Below are positions 10,373-21,617 of a stretch of DNA of 64,000 nucleotides, piece by piece. The DNA is from Lucinisca nassula. Lineage: Eukaryota; Mollusca; Bivalvia; Lucinida; Lucinidae. Made by a program: the position numbers and the translations under genes. Under the pieces are notes generated by a model. It made no database searches and was not told the DNA's origin. It worked only from the letters and a program-made list of their open reading frames with translations. The stretch covers positions 43,703,431 to 43,767,430 of the forward strand of contig OY757026.1 of assembly GCA_963580285.1 (NCBI GenBank). Reading direction: 5' to 3'. Positions within the stretch are counted from its first letter, which is position 1. The number at the start of each line of letters is the position of its first letter.

Positions 10373-11396
10373 CACAATAAACCCTAACCAAAGATCTCTG
10401 GCTGTAGGGAGTACTAGTGACCTACAAAGCCCCCAAATGAGAAAATAAAAAAGGCTTTTAGAACGTCAGAGAAGGCTCTAATTAAATAAACCCTAGCTTT
10501 GCAAACAATGTAGCTCCAAATTACTGTAAAAACCCTAAATATTCAGACACCTTGAGCAGTTGCTCTATTTTCCTAAAATTTTAACAAATCGGTTTCTCAA
10601 TCCAGCAAGTAGATGAAGGAGGTCTGATCTGGGTCTGCAATGGTTGCTCGAGCCTGTCTGTCCCCAATACTTAAGATCATTACAGTAGATGGCTTTGAAG
10701 AAGTGTCTGATCAGGATACAGTCATTCAGAAATTGAATATGAAGGAATACAATACCTTAAAATCTCTAGTAGAGGTTTATAAGAATCATGACCTTTCCTG
10801 AAGAGGGGGTGGGCATTTATTAGAGGCTAGAGAAACCTGCAACTCCATTATGATGGTCCAAAACACTAGTAGTAGTTGTTGCTCATTTTTTATTGATCAA
10901 CCCTCATCGACCAGTGGGCGTTTATTTGAGGCTGGTATTTTTCTGAGAATTGTACAAAAAAATTGTCATTTTAACACCCATATCAGGATGGGTGTTTATT
11001 AGAGCCTGGGCTTCTAATAGAGATTTTACGGTATGTCAAGTAATCTGATTCGTTTAGCAGTCAGGTGCATAACCTGAACAAGTTAAAAAACAAAATAACT
11101 CATTTGCGTTATATTTGGTTTTTCGAGAATCAGTAAAAATCGGCCTAGCTTTTCTCTTCTTTTTTGAAATTTGCGGTGTTTTGCGTCATTATAACGTCAC
11201 CGCGAGATTCCACGAGAAGCGCTCTTTCAAACAAAATGGTGGATTCGTCAACACAATCAAGTTTTCATTCAGAAACTAGACATGTGTCCAAAGTACACAG
11301 ATGCCCCCGCCATATATCTTTGTCGATATGGCTTGTACCCATTCTCTAGAATTCTCTAGGGGTGTCCGGAGGGACCCGGAGCTGTCCACAGGGACC
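10373..11396. other. no gene seen
   Basis: AT-rich. The motif 'tttattagag' recurs near 10816 and 10995 with a similar context ('gggtgggcatttattagaggc' and 'tgggtgtttattagagcc'), suggesting an old inverted or direct repeat. Short open frames here have no recognisable content. Confidence 0.5.
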
Positions 11397-11560
11397 CAAG
11401 GTCTGTGTCAGTGAATGCATCTTATCATAAGGAACAATAATATATATGGTTAAGTGGTGTGGATATGGATAGTTTCTAAGATATATAGTTTCAAAGTCTG
11501 TGTCATGGAATGTGTCATATCATAAGGAACAATAATATATATGGTTTATGTGTTCGAATC
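11397..11560. repeat. two further units of the 8.7-9.3 kb tandem repeat
   Basis: 'aatgcatcttatcataagga' at 11413 and 'aatgtgtcatatcataagga' at 11507, each followed by 'acaataatatatatgg'. Same unit as 8706-9335. Confidence 0.75.
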
Positions 11561-11811
11561 TGATAAATTTTCAAGATAATTAGACATTTTGACAGTTTTG
11601 CATGCAAATTCCTATATGACAATTTTGACCTGTTACGCAATCTGACCCCTAGTCCCACCCAGAAAAAATGTCCATTTTGTGTTAAAATGGAGGACATAAA
11701 GTATGCTGAAGACAAATGATACACTGCAACTTTTATTGGGCATATACTGTAAATTAAACATCTGTCAATTTGTAATGCGATTATTACATGTTTTTGTCAT
11801 GCTATATCTCT

Positions 11812-11952
11812 TTATTGGTTTCATTGGGCAACAGGGCTTGAGGTGTCATTTTATCTCAATGTCGGGTAAAAGTTCCACAAACTTGGAAGCAACGTCTCCA
11901 AAATGACCTACACAGTGTTGATGGGAACGTTAAACCTCAAATCAAACAAACA
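11812..11952 (+). mobile_element. SINE D, 5'-truncated
   Basis: Runs from 'tttattggtttcattgggc' to the tail 'aaatcaaacaaacaa'. Only the 3' half of the 10048-10343 sequence is present, as expected for incomplete reverse transcription. Confidence 0.75.
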
Positions 11953-12025
11953 ATTCCTTTCGCAGAAAATTCTTCCTTTCGCGAAAGGAACCTTCCTTTC
12001 GCGAAATGGTTCCTTTCGCTATATA
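11953..12025. repeat. palindromic repeat, family III
   Basis: Built from self-complementary TTCCTTTCGCGAAAGGAA-type words repeated three to four times. The related block at 21618-21691 lies inside the 3.13-kb transposon. No product. Confidence 0.8.
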
Positions 12026-12577
12026 GACCAACCACGTGAAATTAGGTCAAAATAGCTATTCACCGCAGCAGTTTCAGAATTCACTAGAAACACAATTATA
12101 CATATGACGTATGGTCATCAAAGGACAAGATGGTGAGCAAGCCGAAACTGTATATATTTTTCATTCATGTCTCACATAAAAATGAAACATTTCCTAGGTT
12201 AAAACTTCGGTAAACTGTCGTATTTTTGAGTAGATTTATTTATGCAAATCATTGACCAATGAAATGGTCATCTTCTTGGACATGTGGTTTTATTGACCAA
12301 TGGAATAACGAAAAATGTAGGACAAAAGCAAAAACATAACGGCTACGCCGTAAAAAAAATAACTTGTATAGGTTATGCACCTGACTGTTCAGAAATAGGT
12401 ATGGCAAAATTAAATTTACTAAGGATAAGGGTTAAGGTCACACAAAATTTTTGGCTCTTTATCACAAAATCAAGACTGAAATGTTAAGAGTTAGCTCTGT
12501 CTCAATCTCTGGTGTCAACTACTGAAAAAGTATGTACACAAATTAAGGGGCATTGTTGGTCCCATGACCTAAATCAG
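12026..12577. other. no gene seen
   Basis: AT-rich sequence. The 67-codon open frame at 12284-12487 has no recognisable domain. Confidence 0.5.
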
Positions 12578-12739
12578 AGGTGTAAAATTTCCCTCAAACT
12601 TACTTGCCCTTATTGTCTAAACTATTCATTTAGGTGCTTAAAATGAACACACAAAGTATGGTCAGTTTTGAAAACCTTACTTGCCCTGCCTTAAAACTTA
12701 CTCGCAAATGCGAGCGGGCGAGTGGAATTTTACACCCCT
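12578..12739. mobile_element. candidate MITE with inverted ends
   Basis: Left end AGGTGTAAAATTTCC (12578-12592); right end is the complement of AGGGGTGTAAAATTCC (12724-12739). Length is 162 bases. Two internal copies of 'acttacttgccct' (12599 and 12677) are spaced about 78 bases apart. No clear target duplication. Confidence 0.4.
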
Positions 12740-12837
12740 GTAAATGCCAAAGATTTGATCCCAGCCTGTAAAATCCAAAATTATTCTAACACAGCACAGC
12801 AATATAATTATTGGCAATGGGAAGAAAGTAAATTTGT

Positions 12838-12960
12838 TTTGTTTTGGTTTTTACATCCATGTCAACACTATTTAGGTCATTTTGAAGACCATGCCTTCAA
12901 TTTTGTGGGATTTTTACCAGCATAGAACTGAAATGACTTCAAGCCCTCATGACCAAAGAA
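12838..12960 (-). mobile_element. SINE D, old degenerate copy
   Basis: 'tcaacactatttaggtcatttt', 'cttcaattttgtgggattttta' and 'tgaaatgacttcaagccct' follow the SINE D order with many changes. Confidence 0.55.
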
Positions 12961-13007
12961 ATCACTAAGTTTTACTGAACACTCCAACTTGCACCATTTC
13001 TCCTTAA

Positions 13008-13212
13008 CCCTTATCATGCTGAATATTCATTTAAGCCACACCCATTTCTGTCTATCAACCAATCAAATTACTTGATGTAATTTATTGCCACAAATTCATA
13101 AACTGAATGCCAAACAGTGTAGATCCTGATCAGATGGCTTCTTCAGAAGCCATCTGATCTGGATCTACACTGTTTGCCAAGATAGGGGTTGTCGTGAACA
13201 GCAAGATAAGGG
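13008..13212. mobile_element. piggyBac-like MITE 2 (TTAA-flanked)
   Basis: TTAA at 13004-13007 and 13213-13216. The ends are perfect inverted CCCTTATC ... GATAAGGG. The interior carries a near-perfect palindrome at 13110-13178 (arms 'aaacagtgtagatcctgatc' and complement, centre 'ggcttcttcagaagcc'). A second copy is at 28999-29202 in the opposite orientation. No transposase. Confidence 0.7.
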
Positions 13213-13397
13213 TTAAGCAATTTACAGTAGACTGAGATAAGATAGATAGGGCTGAGCTATTCTTATGTCAATGACTCAATGTACAGTCAACCCTCTTTAT
13301 ACCGACATTCATTATAACTGCATTAGCATTCATAAACGAGACATGGGTTTTTACTGGTCAAAGAAGTTAGAATTATGCATGCATGCACCCATTTATA

Positions 13398-13575
13398 GCA
13401 TCAAAAGACACACCTACTGTATATAATTTTGACCCTCTTGAACCCCACTTTTATATAATAAAACACCTTTTTTTATCATGTTTATTTCTGCTCTAAAATA
13501 AAGGTTGTGGGTACTTGTTAGAACCGCCTCGATGAGGCGTTTCTTACGAGTTAAAATAACCCACAATCTATTTTG
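13398..13575. repeat. dispersed repeat with family II palindrome
   Basis: 'gaccctcttgaaccccactttt' at 13430 matches 1795 and 29920. The palindrome at 13500-13570 has arms 'ggttgtgggta' and 'taacccacaatc'. Right boundary unclear. Confidence 0.65.
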
Positions 13576-13969
13576 AGCAGTTAAAATAAGGAAAATACTG
13601 TATCACAATTTTCATCCAAAATTTTAGGTTTTTCAGCGAAAAATTTACACTATTAGTATCTATGCGATTTTTCTTCATACATAACTATTGTGCATAAATT
13701 CAATTACATATAAATTTATAACAGGCTCAGCATTTTACTGTAAAATATGAACATCTGGAATGCAGAACTCATGGATAATAAGTCAGCAGTGTTCAATCTA
13801 GGATTTGGGGTTTGGGGGCCATCTGGGCCCACAGGCCTCAGAAAAGGGGGCCATTTGGAAATTTGGGGGCCCTTAAATTCTACTACATAAAGTTGCCAGA
13901 TTTATCTTTAGGTTTTGGCTGCATGATAAAAATGGACACAAAATAAGTTAGACATCACATACAAAATAG
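13576..13969. other. no gene seen
   Basis: AT-rich, then a G-rich stretch at 13800-13880 where 'gggggcc' recurs three times. Confidence 0.45.
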
Positions 13970-14045
13970 ATTTTGTCTATCTATCCATCTTCTAATACAG
14001 AGTTGGTCACATATGCCCATATACCAATCTCCTCCAGAAACCCAA
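13970..14045 (-). mobile_element. SINE B 3' end fragment
   Basis: 'tctatctatccatcttctaa' followed by 'gagttggtcacat' is the complement of the GATA-tailed 3' end of SINE B seen at 22318-22384 and 23605-23690. Confidence 0.55.
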
Positions 14046-14117
14046 ACTCAGCCAAAAATAAATAAAATCTCAGGACAAAGACTCGCCTAGGTCATGTGCA
14101 TAACGAGGTCAATGGGT

Positions 14118-14287
14118 GAGTGAGTGTTGGAATTTTACGTCCCACCAACAGATAAGGTCATACGGAGACTGGACCTCAGTTTAAAGACTCATCCAAAAGT
14201 CTGGAGAAGCCTGGGATGGATCCTGTGAGTAACGACCCCTGGTTTATAAGGTGAGTAGCCTAACCATTACACCATGGAGGCTTCTAA
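14118..14287 (-). mobile_element. tRNA-derived SINE A with (CACT)n tail
   Basis: Flanked by a perfect 13-base duplication GAGGTCAATGGGT (14105-14117 and 14288-14300). Read on the minus strand it starts 'agaagcctccatggtgtaat' (tRNA-like head), passes 'tggatgagtctttaaactga' and ends in a CACT repeat. Same family as 22396-22563 and 26155-26319; the last has the cleanest A and B boxes. Confidence 0.8.
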
Positions 14288-15119
14288 GAGGTCAATGGGT
14301 AGATTTGTTTCAAGTCCATGACTATCCAATGAGCGCTTCCGCCTGACAAAATATAATTAATGCGAGATCACATGACTTTCCTCTCAAAATGGCGGCAGAG
14401 CAGTAACTGTCTATCGCAATGTTTCTTCTAAACATGAACGAAATGGAAATATTGTTTGCTGGTAAACTAAATTAGATAAGAGAATTAAGCATTGTCGGTT
14501 GAGCTTATGTTTCTGTATTAGGCCATCCTTAAAAAAATGTATGTTTGCTGTGCTCCGACCGACCCCCAAAAAATTGATGTGACCCATCTTTTTTTTTTCG
14601 CATTTTCCGATGAGTTTGTTTTTTATCCCGAAGCGTCCGCAAACCTTATTCGGTACATTGCGGTTAGTAAAATTCATTTTCGGATGGCGTTGCGGTTAAT
14701 TTAAATCACCAAGCGCTTAAGGCTTTCAATTGTCGATTTTTTCAATAACCGACAAGCGTGTATTACTTTCCTTTTAAACATGGCGGAGTGTCACTTAGAT
14801 GTGACATTTTCTGTCAACGTTTTGAAGAAAAGGGCGATTCTGTGAACAGAAGCATATAGGAAATCAATCCGTAAAATGTCAACAAAAAGCAGCTGGTATG
14901 ATCTATTCGACAAGGTGACGGGACACATTGACAAAATTCGAGATATTCCCAGTAGTGTGTGGGATCAAAGTTAAGGGAAAACGGAATTCTAAAAACAGAT
15001 TCGCCCAATTTTAATCTGCATTTACACTTGAAACTGATGGTGAGCTACCATCCAAAGGTAATAGTCAGTTCCCCTCAATGGGAGACATAACAGTTGACCC
15101 AAATGGGGTTGCTAAACTG

Positions 15120-16190
15120 TTAGTAAGGCTTTAAAGCTCAAGATGCATAAGGCATCTGGGCAGGGTGCTTAAGGAATGTGGTGTACTGGCCTTTTACCTT
15201 CAATAAATCACTTGCCCAGGGCACTGTGCCAGATGACTGGCGGCAAGCAAATGTTACCCTGGTCTATAAAAAAGGAGAAAAATATGATGTAGCAAGTTAT
15301 AGACCAGTGTTGCTGGCATGCACTTGTTGCGAAACCCTGGAGCACATAATAGTTAGCAACATCAACAAGCACCGAGCCTTTGGGAGCATACTTGCTGACT
15401 GTCAGCAAGGTTTCTGAAGTCGAGGGTCTTGCGCGGCTCAATTAGTTCAATTTTGCTGTGGCGTTGCAAGCAGTCCGAATGGGGCCATAAACCGTAGACA
15501 CAGGCAAACTTAATTATCATGGATTTCACTAAGGCCTTTGACAAGGTACCTCACTGAGGGCTATTGTATAAACTGGATTGCTGTGGGATAAGGGTTCCAC
15601 ACGTGGGTGGGTTGCCTCGTGGCTCTCAGGGCACTCACAGTGGGTTGTGCTTGATGGCCAAGCGTCTGATCGGATCCCCTTTTTATCTGGTGTGTCCCTC
15701 AAGGTTCGGTCCTTGGACTGGTCCTAAAATTCCTTGGTATTCATTAATGATCTCCCAAATAATATCAGGTCATCTGTCCGTTTGTTTGCTGATGATTGTG
15801 TCCTTTATAGGAATATGTGTTCTCCTTCTGGCTGTCTTATTTTGCAAGATGACCTGGGTAGGCTAGCACAGTGGGAGGCCAATTGGCAGATGCTAGCACA
15901 GTGAGAGGCCGATTGGCAGATGAAGTTCAATGTGGCCGAGTGTCATTCAATGAGGCTGTCACGACACCATCCGGGCAAGCAAATTGAGTTTGACTATACA
16001 CCAGCAAGTTTTGGAGCTGGTTCGGTCCGCCGGGTACCTTGGTGTCACAATCACTGATGATCTTGATTGGGGTCAACACATTTCAGAAATAATTTTAAAA
16101 GCAAAGTTCTAGGATTTTAGGATTTCTTAGACGTAACTTGGCTTTTGCACCTAAGCAGACAAAGGATGTTGCATATGGGGCATTGGTGAG
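15120..16190 (+). pseudogene. non-LTR retrotransposon reverse transcriptase, heavily decayed
   Basis: Pieces in shifting frames keep the order of a LINE reverse transcriptase: 'GTVPDDWRQANV...KKGEKYDVASYRPV' (15211-15320), 'MDFTKAFDKVPH' (motif A, about 15520-15555), a frameshifted 'GVPQGSVLGP' equivalent (about 15683-15722), 'SSVRLFADD' (catalytic motif C, 15773-15796), then 'AQWEANWQMKFNVAECHSM'. A 32-base duplication ('gctagcacagtg...ggcagat') occurs at about 15862-15920. Stops and shifts are frequent, and endonuclease and 3' end are missing. It is a different family from the 30.5-33.8 kb element. It once copied element RNA into DNA at chromosomal nicks; now inactive. Confidence 0.8.
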
Positions 16191-16940
16191 TTTTGTGATA
16201 CACATGAAAATTTTCTCTATATTTTTTAACATACAATTGCATGTTGTGGGTAATCATTAGCACCATTTCAAAGAGACAGTCCCAGGAATTTCAACATTGG
16301 CTTTGAACGGAAAGTTTTCACTCAATTTATAATATCACCTAGCAAATACCCCCACTTTATTATCTGCTGCAAACAGCAATTGTACTAAGCTGTTGCCACC
16401 ATCCCACCACCCTCATATAAACTTCATTGTGGTTTTCAGAGGGATATGGAGTAGTAAAAATATTGAAGAGACCAACATTGAATCAGGAACTATCAGATTC
16501 AATCATATCCCATTCCAAAGATCCCATACAAATCTGATATAGCTGCATGAATAGAACAGTTTATGGCTTTCAAAAGCTGCTCAATGTGCCACCCGAGACT
16601 ACCATCGCACCTGAGCCAGTGTGACAAAAATGATCCAGGATCTAAATTGGCAACGGCGTAAAGACAGCTGACTTATCCTTTAAGTACAAGATCAAATATG
16701 ATCTTGTAGCCATAGCTGCAGCAGACAAGCGAATTTCTAATACTTTTATCTATACTAACCCCTTCATTTCACATGAATGAAAAAAGCCTCTTTATTATAC
16801 ATTTACCTCTATTCCAAATTTAAATACCAGGTAGAAACGTCATGTGGTATTGTATTAGATATGCATAAAACACTATCATATACTTAAAGTCCCTCTCCAA
16901 AAAAACAAATACCTACCTACCTACCCACCTCACAAATGAT
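16191..16940. other. no gene seen
   Basis: Interior of the Harbinger-like element. A (CTAC)n-type tract lies at 16910-16930. No recognisable frame. Confidence 0.5.
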
Positions 16941-17222
16941 GGGTAGGAGCACAGCAAATATACAATTTTTTAAGGATGGCCTTATTTAATTTATTTTTTC
17001 TGTCTTAAGTACAGCTAGAATACATAACACCTGGCTAGCAGGAAAAATTCAGAGAACATGTTACCCAGCTGCCATGGGTGGAGGAGGCTGAACGATAGAT
17101 CAATGCTGGGTTCAACTCTAGATACAAAACTTGGTATACTGAGTGATCAGAATCAGTATTGTTACTGGGGACACATCAAATGACTTTCATATACACCAGG
17201 ACATAAGGCCACATTTCTGGTG

Positions 17223-17497
17223 TTTGTTTGATTTGATGTTTAACGTCCCTGTCAACACTGTAAAGGTCATTTTGGAGATGTTGCTTCAAATTTTGTGGAA
17301 CTTTTACCAGACATCTCAAGCCCTGCCGCCCAATGAAACCAATAGGGTTTATAAGCATGGACGGGCCGACTTGCACCGCTTTGCCTGGGCAGGTTTAGAT
17401 CCTCTGTGGGGTTTACCAGCACTTGTGTGGGTCTGTTTCAGCTCTGCGTGGAAGCATCATGCAGCCCACTCTTTCTTCAAGCCCCGATGGGCGGGGG
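17223..17497 (-). mobile_element. SINE D retroposon with target duplication
   Basis: Flanked by a 13-base duplication CACATTTCTGGTG (17210-17222 and 17498-17510). Shorter than the reference copy because 'gacattgagatgaaatg' is deleted. The 137-codon open frame starting at 17143 runs through it and is not a gene. Confidence 0.8.
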
Positions 17498-17649
17498 CAC
17501 ATTTCTGGTGTATGAATGTCATTATATACTGGGGTAATCAAATTTCGCCAACGTAACCGTAAACACTGGTGCGGTATGCATGAACCCATATTTATCTGAT
17601 AGAAAACCCTTTCATCAAAAAATACTGACCTGATCCAACACAAGGGAAG

Positions 17650-18718
17650 CTTTTACGGCATTAAAATAGCGATGTCTATCATCAAAACCTTCGCTATTTC
17701 AGACCACTCAAAATCCGCCATCTTGAAAAATAGTAAGCGAAATTCACCAACTTTTGAAATCCTGATGAAAGGGGCACCCGAGGGGGTAAAATTATCCGCT
17801 ATCAACTTTATCAGAATAGAAATGTGTTTCATGAGTGATATGAGCAACTTTGGTTTGCAAGAATCAGAATTGAATCAGAATTGTTACTGGTGACACGTCA
17901 AATGACATTCATACACCAGGAATGACAAGACAAACAGAATGTAACAGATAACTATTCATTTTTGTCAAATTATGTAAAAATTATCATCATGTTAATATCA
18001 ATGGAATTCCACCATCTTTGTTGTCATTAAAAGTTTGGAGTAAAATTCGAGCCCCCAATACCAGGTGTTCCCTAGATGCAGGAGGTAACTTAAACAAGAG
18101 CACCGCATGCGGGTGCCAACACTCGTCTGCAGTTTCTTTTAGAAAACCAAAGTTCTAAGTCAAACAAGAGCAATCAAATTGCAAGATGGAGTTATAAAAC
18201 TTGTAGGGAATGTAGCTCTTGTGATGGTGAGTATGTGTATGAAGTTTCATGAAGGTAGGCCAAATACTTTTGGAAATATGGTCAAGGTTAAGGTTTTCCA
18301 GAGTGATGACAATAGCTCGAAAGTTTTTTTTTCAAAAAACAGACGAGCTAAAAAGTAAAAGAAGAGAAGAAAGTACATACTTTGACACATATTTATTATT
18401 TTGGCCAAAGGTGGAAAGGTTCAATTAAGAGCAAATAATTAAATACACTCCTACATTCAAAACTCTTGTGAAAATTTACAGTGTTCCATTAAACATCGAT
18501 AAGAACCCCCAAATAGTTTAATCAATAATTTCCCTTTTGAGAGCCCTAATACAAAAATACGGATATGTCGGTTCCATACTAGAAAGGTCAAAATGTAAAC
18601 AGACGCCGGCGATTGTTTTGGCAGCTTACAAATCTCGTGAGAAATAAAATAAAAATGTGAGATACGAAATCGCATAGCAAAATGGCGGGAAATACATTGC
18701 TACAGGTAGGAAATTATG
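17650..18718. repeat. unit A, left part (split by a transposon)
   Basis: From about 17762 ('gatgaaaggggcaccc') this matches 36934-37850 and, in part, 28393-28698 and 34146-34627. A stretch of about 37 bases present at 37398-37434 is missing near 18310. It stops at 18718 in 'ggaaattatg' and resumes at 21850. Upstream of 17762 the sequence is not satellite, unlike the other three copies, so this copy may keep the original left context. Short frames in it are not conserved genes. Confidence 0.8.
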
Positions 18719-18736
18719 CGATGTACCTAAATACAG

Positions 18737-18862
18737 TAATGATGCGTAATGTGGCGTAATGATGCGTAATGTGGCGTAATGATGCGTAATGTAGCGTAAT
18801 GATGCCTAAACTGGCGTAATGATGCCTGAAAAAGCATAAAAAACATAATGATGCGTAATGTA
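18737..18862. repeat. subterminal tandem repeat, 20-base unit
   Basis: About six units of 'taatgatgcgtaatgtggcg' with small changes. The inverted counterpart at 21779-21838 is the basis for calling the transposon ends. Confidence 0.85.
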
Positions 18863-18982
18863 GCCTATTTTATGAATTTATATTTACTCCAGAACAGATA
18901 AAGTTTTTACCCACAGTCAATAGCCCAACTCCAAGTGAGGTTTTCGCGATCCATGGTGGAGATAAACTAATAGAGTTTAGAA

Positions 18983-19262
18983 TCGCCTCGTTGAGACGGT
19001 TCTAACGAGTACCTACAACCTATATTGGTATAAGTTGTGTGCGCTCATTAGAACCGCCTCGTTGAGGCGGTTCTAACGAGTACCCACAACCTATGTCTGT
19101 TCTCTCTGGCGAAAATCCGTTGAAGTTTTCTTATTAAAACTGCAAAAAAAAAAAAATCGTGGGCGCTCGTTAGAATCACCTCGTTGAGACGGTTCTAACC
19201 GAGTACCCACAACCTATGTCTTGGTATAAGTTGTGTGCGCTCATTAGAACCGCCTCGTTTTT
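18983..19262. repeat. cluster of family II palindromes
   Basis: Core 'gaaccgcctcgttgaggcgg' with arms 'aggttgtgggtactcgtt' occurs, whole or half, near 18983, 19030-19095, 19160-19215 and 19228-19260. The tandem placement suggests local duplication. Confidence 0.75.
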
Positions 19263-20087
19263 TGTTGTTGAAGTTTTTATATATCGTCGTTACTCCATAA
19301 CACATCAGTGTGCTAAAATGGCCCACATTAACTTTTTTCGCCAAAATAATGAAAACCCTCGTAAACCCGATTTTTTTTCTCTGCATCAAGTTTGGTTTAG
19401 AGGAATGTTCATTACACGGACTTATTAACCCGATTTCGTATTTCTATTCCAAACCTAGATTGAAAATGCGTACTCGTATCATCGAGGCGGCTCAAACTGT
19501 ACCACAACGTATGATTGGAGTATAACCATAGGGGCTATACCAAGAAAATAATGCATAGGGGACCTATTTAAACCCCACATCTTCACAGGTTTAACAACTT
19601 AGCTATTAATATACTAGTTTTGGTTTATTATCAAGATCTATACTTGCAATGTAAGCGAAAGAACACAAAATATTGTTCAAAGAATACAATCATAAGTTAT
19701 GTCATATTCATTCCAAAATGACGATAAGTCCAATTTATCTTTCAGTTCATTTTAATTTTCTTTTTTTTTTCTTTCCTTCTTTCTCTATTAAATGATTTTC
19801 GCACCTTTAATTGGGCGCGCGATTAAAGGTGCTCGTGCTGATTAATATTAACATGCTTTTCACATCTGAAGTGAGACGGGCAGGTATCCATTGTTTAACA
19901 GAATGCCATTATGGATTAACGGCATATCAATTAAAGCAGACAAGACATCATACACTATTATCATTAAAGACACATGCTGAATTATAAAGCCATTAAAATT
20001 CTCACGTTGAAGTCCGTTCATATGTATTTATTTGGTTTGATTAATTTGGTTTGAGTAAACTAAGATCATATTGGAGCAGATCAGCCT
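19263..20087. other. no gene seen (inside the 3.13-kb transposon)
   Basis: AT-rich with a pyrimidine-rich tract at 19755-19800. Short open frames at 19195-19525 on both strands overlap one another and show no domain. Confidence 0.5.
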
Positions 20088-20162
20088 AAGCAAACAGTGC
20101 AGACCCAGATCAGAATTCTCCTGAATGGGGAAGTCTGAACAGGGTCTACACTGTTTGCCATT
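20088..20162. repeat. family I palindrome core
   Basis: 'gcaaacagtgcagacccaga' pairs imperfectly with 'cagggtctacactgtttgcc'. Same core as in MITE 1 and MITE 2, without recognisable MITE ends. Confidence 0.7.
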
Positions 20163-20190
20163 CTCTGTACCTTTTGGACTCCTTGCTGGG

Positions 20191-20480
20191 ACCGGCCCCG
20201 ATAGCTCAGTTGGTAGAGTGTCCGCTCCGGGGAACGGGAGGTCTCGGGTTCGATCCCGGGCCGCGACATACCAAAGTCGTTAAAAATGGCACTAGCTGCT
20301 CCTCGTTTGGCACTCAGATTTACGGGGTAGAGCTAGGACTGGTCGATCCAGTGTCAGGATAATGTGACTGGGTGTGGTATCATGTAATGTGTCTGGGACA
20401 TGATACTTCAGTGAGGCAGCACTATAAACGCGAGCATTGAGCTCCCTGTCGCAACCAGACACCGTCGTGATATGACTGAA
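20191..20480 (+). mobile_element. tRNA-derived SINE C
   Basis: The tRNA-like head has an A box 'tagctcagttggtagag' (about 20201-20217) and B box 'ggttcgatccc' (about 20247-20257). The roughly 220-base body that follows contains 'gaggcagcactataaa', not a tRNA continuation, so this is a SINE and not a tRNA gene. I suspect one of the mollusc SINE superfamilies but cannot assign it. Tail and target duplication unclear. Confidence 0.7.
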
Positions 20481-20482
20481 AT

Positions 20483-20741
20483 TTTACGGTATCCCTTTTG
20501 GCAAACAGTGCATGCCAGAACACTATCTGATCAGGGCCTCCACTGTTTGCTGGTATCCTTTAACCCCAAAACCTTTTGGCAAACGGTGCAGGCCCAGAAC
20601 ACTGTCTGATCAGGGCCTCCACTGTTTGCTTAAAAGTCTTTTTCCAAATAAATTTTGAGAGAACAACCCGTCACCCCTAAATTTTGAAATGGGCTCCTGC
20701 TTTTGTAAGGAGGAAGATTCCATTTGGTACAAAAAGGGTTA
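20483..20741 (-). mobile_element. MITE 1 copy with duplicated palindrome
   Basis: The right end GGTACAAAAAGGG then TTAA (20742-20745) is the MITE 1 end. The family I palindrome occurs twice (about 20498-20560 and 20577-20630). Left TTAA not found. Confidence 0.55.
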
Positions 20742-20904
20742 AACCCTAGTTTTCGGCGTATGAAGTGGGGTTTACAGGGGTTTTCATTATATGGACTTGT
20801 AAATATGACATTTGAGACGAACATGTACAAGCAGTGATTTCTCCAGTCACCTCGTTGACACTGGCTACTTTTCTGATGAACATCTGTTTTCTTTTTCATC
20901 CTGC

Positions 20905-20972
20905 AAAGATAGGTTGTGTGCTCGTTAGACCCACCTCGGTGAGGTGGTTCTGACGAGTACACACAACCTATG
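20905..20972. repeat. family II palindrome
   Basis: Arms 'aggttgtgtgctcgttaga' and complement, centre 'cacctcggtgaggtgg'. Confidence 0.75.
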
Positions 20973-21216
20973 TCTTGGAAAGGGGTTTAAAGGGGTGATC
21001 AAATCACAGAGTTGTTTACGTGAATTTCTTTCAATATTTCTTTCTTTCTTTGTCTCTTTCTTTCAATCTCATTAAGATAATGTACCCGTGCTATATATAG
21101 ATTTCTTTTTTACATCTCCCAACTCTACTTTTCTGCTGAAAATATAGTTTGTCTTGAACCAAAAACACAATAATGTATACCTCCACCCCCTTAAACCCGA
21201 GTTTTCTCTCTGATGA

Positions 21217-21350
21217 AAATCGGCCCCCGCCCATCAGGGCTTGAAGAAATAGATTTGCTGCATAATGCTTCCATGCAGAGCTGAAACTGACCGCACACGA
21301 GTACTGGTAAACCGCTAAGATGATCTGAGCCTGCCCAGGCAAAGCGAGAG
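21217..21350 (+). mobile_element. SINE D, 5' portion only
   Basis: Starts 'gcccccgcccatcagggctt' and follows the SINE D head through 'aagcctgcccaggcaaagcg'-like sequence, then stops. The tail half is absent. Confidence 0.7.
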
Positions 21351-21617
21351 GCTAAGAAATGGTCTGCTTCAGTTACAGCAACAAGACCTAGCCAGACCTC
21401 CACGCGACACAAGAGCGACGTCAGTCAAAATGAAGACTAAACTATTCATACTGGAGATAATCCTTATGCATTTATCAGGAACAAAACAAATACGTTCGCT
21501 CTTGTGCGGTGCCAGCTGGAAACTATGGATATTATATTATCTATAGGCTAGCATGACAGGTCGCTTATTATTTGGGATGGTATCTCATTCGACATCAAAT
21601 TATCTAAAAAAAAACAA

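Larger units (their letters stand above)
14521..16981. mobile_element. Harbinger-like DNA transposon, non-autonomous
   Basis: Inverted ends of about 40 bases: 14521-14562 starts GGCCATCCTTAAAAAA and is matched, with about four mismatches, by the complement of 16940-16981. TTA lies directly outside both ends (14518-14520 and 16982-16984). A 3-base TTA/TWA duplication with G-rich ends is characteristic of PIF/Harbinger. I see no transposase; the only coding remnant is the reverse-transcriptase pseudogene nested at 15120-16190. Confidence 0.6.

Noticed and set aside
17143..17556. 137-codon open frame on the plus strand
   Set aside because: Most of it is the antisense of a SINE D copy (17223-17497).
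20191..20262. Possible tRNA gene with good A and B boxes
   Set aside because: It is followed by a SINE-type body and the acceptor stem does not pair convincingly; best read as the head of a tRNA-derived SINE.
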